Shown here: one piece after another, positions 61,305 through 64,000 of the stretch
Layout: the number at the start of each line of letters is the position of its first letter
How positions within the stretch are numbered: the first letter of the stretch is position 1
NCBI RefSeq assembly: GCF_025567365.1
Contig: NZ_JAOQJG010000002.1
Location: forward strand, 310,001 to 374,000
DNA from: Anaerostipes amylophilus
Lineage (GTDB): Bacteria > Bacillota > Clostridia > Lachnospirales > Lachnospiraceae
Reading direction: 5' to 3'
DNA: 64,000 nucleotides
Translations under genes and position numbers: made by a program
The notes under the pieces: model-generated
Told to the model about the DNA's origin: nothing
Database searches by the model: none
What the model saw: only the letters and a program-made list of their open reading frames with translations

Positions 61305-62309
61305 ATGAGAAGAAGTATTAAGAAGGTGGCTGCAGGTTTACTTGCAACAATGATGATCGGAACAATGCTTACTGGTTGTGGTGGAGGAAACAAGAAAGAC
61401 AGTGGTTCTTCAAAGAAGGAAACTTCAGAGATCAACATCGGATTTTCACAGGTTGGAGCTGAGAGTGATTGGCGTGTAGCGAATACAAAGTCTATGAAAT
61501 CTGAATTAACAGCAAAGAACGGATTTAAATTATCATTTGCAGATGCTCAGCAGAAACAGGAAAATCAGACAAAAGCGGTCAGAGAATTTATCACACAGGG
61601 TGTTGATGTGATCGCAATCGCACCTGTAACAGAAACAGGTTGGGAAACAGTTTTAAAAGAAGCAAAGAAAGCTGACATTCCAGTTATCACAGTTGACCGT
61701 CAGATCAAAACTTCTGATGATTCACTGATCACAGCATGGGTTGGATCAGACTTCAAAAAAGAAGGTGTGAAAGCGGCTGAATGGTTAATTAAAGAAAAGG
61801 GAAAAGAAAAAGGTGACGTAAACATCGCTGTATTACAGGGAACGATTGGTTCTTCTGCAGAAATCGGACGTACAAAAGGATTTAAAGAAGGAATCAAAGA
61901 TCAGAAAAACTTCAAGATCATTGCTTCTCAGACAGGAGAATTTACACAGGCAAAAGGTCAGGAAGTTATGGAATCTTTCTTAAAACAGAACAAAGACATT
62001 GATGTTGTAGTAGCACAGAATGATAACATGGCATTCGGAGCAATCGATGCATTAAAAGCAGCAGGAAAAACACCTGGTAAAGACGTAACGATCATTTCTT
62101 TCGATGCGATCAAAGCAGCATTAAAGAAAGTTCAGTCTGGAGAGATCAATGCTGAATTTGAATGTAACCCACTTCATGGACCTCGTGTAGCTGAATTAGC
62201 TAAGAAGATCATGAAAGGTGAAAAAGTAGATAAGATCCAGTATGTAGATGAGCAGGTATTTACAAAAGATAATACTACAAAAGAAGTTATTAACAAACGT
62301 GCATATTAA
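61305..62309 (+). CDS. YtfQ-like sugar-binding lipoprotein
   Basis: A 334-residue lipoprotein (lipobox LTGC, Cys25) of the periplasmic-binding-protein family 1 used by sugar ABC importers. The mature start NIGFSQVGAESDWRVANTKSMKSE and the region ADAQQKQENQTKAVREFITQGVDVIAIAPV closely follow the galactofuranose-binding protein YtfQ pattern. It would deliver a pentose/hexose, possibly in furanose form, to the permease. Strong AAAGGAGG start site; a terminator-like hairpin separates it from the ATPase gene. Confidence 0.93.
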   Translation: MRRSIKKVAAGLLATMMIGTMLTGCGGGNKKDSGSSKKETSEINIGFSQVGAESDWRVANTKSMKSELTAKNGFKLSFADAQQKQENQTKAVREFITQGVDVIAIAPVTETGWETVLKEAKKADIPVITVDRQIKTSDDSLITAWVGSDFKKEGVKAAEWLIKEKGKEKGDVNIAVLQGTIGSSAEIGRTKGFKEGIKDQKNFKIIASQTGEFTQAKGQEVMESFLKQNKDIDVVVAQNDNMAFGAIDALKAAGKTPGKDVTIISFDAIKAALKKVQSGEINAEFECNPLHGPRVAELAKKIMKGEKVDKIQYVDEQVFTKDNTTKEVINKRAY

Positions 62310-62376
62310 TAAACATTGTTGAAAATCCCCTTAAGTACACACATGTAACTATTAACAATCATACTACAAATAAAGA

Positions 62377-62421
62377 TTGCAGGCTCTGGGTCAGAACAAT
62401 CTGACTTATCCTGTAATTTTT
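62377..62421 (+). terminator. Attenuator-type hairpin between binding protein and ATPase
   Basis: TTGCAGG (62377-62383) pairs with CCTGTAA (62410-62416). Inside it, GTCAGA and TCTGAC form a second stem, and TTTTT follows. Partial termination here would make much more binding protein than ATPase, the usual ratio in sugar ABC systems. Confidence 0.72.
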
Positions 62422-62487
62422 ATACCAAAAATCAGGGCATTTTCATTAAAATCGGCTCAAAAATCATGAAAAGAAAGGAGAATTGTC

Positions 62488-64000
62488 ATGAGTGATGAAA
62501 AGAAGACAGTTCTATCCATGCGACATATTAATAAAACATTCCCGGGAGTGAAAGCACTGTCCGATGCACAGCTTACATTGAGAGAAGGAGAGATTCATGC
62601 CTTAATGGGAGAAAATGGTGCAGGAAAATCTACACTGATCAAAGTTCTTACAGGAGTTGAGGAATTTGAGACAGGTGAGATCATCATGGATGGAAAAAGT
62701 ATTATTAACACATCCCCTCAAGAAGCGGGAAACAATGGAATCAGCACCGTTTATCAGGAAGTAAACCTGTGTCCGAATCTAACGGTAGCAGAAAATATCT
62801 TTATCGGAAGAGAACCAATGAAAATGGGGAGGATCGACTGGAAGACGATGAATACACAGGCACAGAAGATCCTTGATAATCTGGAATTAGAAATTGATGC
62901 CACACAGGAATTGGAAAACTATTCCGTAGCGATTCAGCAGATGGTGGCGATCGCAAGAGCAGTTGACATTCAGTCAAAAGTATTGATCCTTGATGAACCA
63001 ACATCAAGTCTTGATGAAGGAGAAGTTGAGAAATTATTTAAGGTTATGAATATGCTAAAGAAACGCGGAACAGCGATCGTATTCGTAACACACTTTTTGG
63101 AACAGGTCTATGCAGTCTGTGACAGGATCACAGTACTTAGGAATGGACATTTTGTAGGCGAATATAAGACAGAAGAGCTTCCAAGATTTAAATTAGTTGC
63201 AACAATGATGGGAAAAGAATTTGATGATCTGGCAGACATCAAAGGAAGTGGAACATCATCAAAGAAACAAAGCGACGAAGTTGTGATCGAAGCAAAAGGT
63301 CTTTATCATAAAGGAACGATCAAACCATTTGACATTAAGATCCATAAAGGAGAAGTTGTTGGATTATCTGGATTATTAGGATCTGGACGTTCTGAACTTG
63401 TAAGAGCGATTTATGGAGCAGATAAACCAGATGGAGGAGAATTATATGTCAAAGGAGAAAAATTAGATGTCAAAGCACCAATTGATGCAATGCATAAAGG
63501 AATGGCATATTGTCCGGAAGATCGTAAAGTAGAAGGAATCATTGCAGATCTTTCTGTAAGAGAAAACATGATTTTGGCACTTCAGGCAAAACGAGGAATG
63601 TTCAAACTGATGAGCAGAAAAGAACAGGAAGAGTTGACAGATAAGTATATTAAGATGCTGCAGGTTAAGACAGCAAGCAGAGAAACACCGATCAAATCAT
63701 TAAGTGGTGGTAATCAGCAGAAAGTAATCCTCGGAAGATGGCTGATGACAGAACCAGATTTCCTGATCCTTGATGAACCAACCAGAGGTATTGATGTTGG
63801 AACAAAGACAGAGATTCAGAAATTAGTCGTAAAACTTGCAAATGAAGGAATGTCTGTTGTATTTATTTCATCCGAAGTAGAAGAAATGCTTCGTACCGTG
63901 ACTCACATGGGAATCTTACGAGATGGTGAGAAAGTCGGAGAATTGGAAGAGAGTGAATTATCACAGGAAAATGTAATGAAAGCAATCGCAGGAGGTGACA
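62488..64000 (+). CDS. Sugar ABC transporter ATP-binding protein (partial)
   Basis: About 504 codons are visible with no stop before the right edge, so the gene is incomplete at its 3' end by only a few codons. ATG 62488 follows AAAGGAG. It is a double-ATPase of the MglA/RbsA/YtfR type. The first domain has Walker A GENGAGKST (residues about 41-49), a Q-loop and a LDEPTSSLDE Walker B. The second has the degenerate GLLGSGRSEL site (about 295-304), LSGGNQQKVILGRWL and LDEPTRGIDVG. It should energise uptake of the sugar captured by the preceding lipoprotein; permease genes would follow outside the window. Confidence 0.93.
   Translation, partial: MSDEKKTVLSMRHINKTFPGVKALSDAQLTLREGEIHALMGENGAGKSTLIKVLTGVEEFETGEIIMDGKSIINTSPQEAGNNGISTVYQEVNLCPNLTVAENIFIGREPMKMGRIDWKTMNTQAQKILDNLELEIDATQELENYSVAIQQMVAIARAVDIQSKVLILDEPTSSLDEGEVEKLFKVMNMLKKRGTAIVFVTHFLEQVYAVCDRITVLRNGHFVGEYKTEELPRFKLVATMMGKEFDDLADIKGSGTSSKKQSDEVVIEAKGLYHKGTIKPFDIKIHKGEVVGLSGLLGSGRSELVRAIYGADKPDGGELYVKGEKLDVKAPIDAMHKGMAYCPEDRKVEGIIADLSVRENMILALQAKRGMFKLMSRKEQEELTDKYIKMLQVKTASRETPIKSLSGGNQQKVILGRWLMTEPDFLILDEPTRGIDVGTKTEIQKLVVKLANEGMSVVFISSEVEEMLRTVTHMGILRDGEKVGELEESELSQENVMKAIAGGD

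Overview
The window reads as chromosome of a low-GC, Gram-positive anaerobe of the Lachnospiraceae. The basis is A/T-rich intergenic DNA, strong AGGAGG-type ribosome sites with several GTG and TTG starts, a pyruvate phosphate dikinase whose catalytic residues fall at exactly the clostridial positions (His455, Cys831), BglG/LicT antitermination, and YesMN-type sugar sensing. A gut genus such as Anaerostipes would fit; that is inference from gene content, not a search result.

Layout. 0-7 kb: an RND exporter with a large coiled-coil insertion, then a four-gene phospholipid operon (PAP2 phosphatase, LPG-synthase/flippase-like protein, PS synthase, PS decarboxylase). 7-10 kb: a sodium:amino-acid symporter and a secreted C39-like peptidase. 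9.7-14 kb: a beta-glucoside unit (LicT-type antiterminator, RAT/terminator, PTS IIBCA, 6-phospho-beta-glucosidase). 14.4-21 kb: PPDK, two HAD phosphatases, a small Cys-rich protein and a phospholipase-D-like protein. 20.9-22.3 kb is a gene graveyard: an OpuC-type osmolyte ABC transporter with several separate deletions, and a stub of an ACT-domain gene. 22.3-29.9 kb: LysR, flavodoxin, CMD-cupin fusion, lactate dehydrogenase, a Schlafen/AlbA-type ATP-binding regulator and a MATE exporter.

29.9-47.8 kb is an eroded accessory island. It opens with a Fic/Fn3 chimera and holds IS3 and IS1182 remnants, an unexplained multi-hairpin segment, and a PBECR4-like protein. Next comes a metal block: CadC/ArsR repressor with two matching operators, a P-type ATPase with duplicated metal-binding domains, then a fumarate-reductase-like flavoprotein/Fe-S/cytochrome-b complex, a second ArsR and a thioredoxin-type arsenate reductase. 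It ends with a minus-strand AraC / HPr-like / HD / acetyltransferase / HAD cassette, a relaxase tail overlapping a DUF6040-type membrane gene, and an IS200/IS605 element whose TnpB has lost its C-terminal half.

47.9-51.7 kb returns to host-like genes: LMW phosphatase, NADPH-FMN reductase, a DNA-repair radical-SAM pair, and an orphan fructose-PTS IIB. 51.8-64 kb is an arabinose locus: an AraR-like repressor, araA, araB-type kinase, araD and aldose 1-epimerase in one operon, then a YesN/YesM pair and a YtfQ-like sugar-binding lipoprotein followed by its ATPase, which runs off the right edge. Together these would sense, import, mutarotate and convert arabinose to xylulose-5-phosphate.

No rRNA, tRNA or CRISPR array was recognised.
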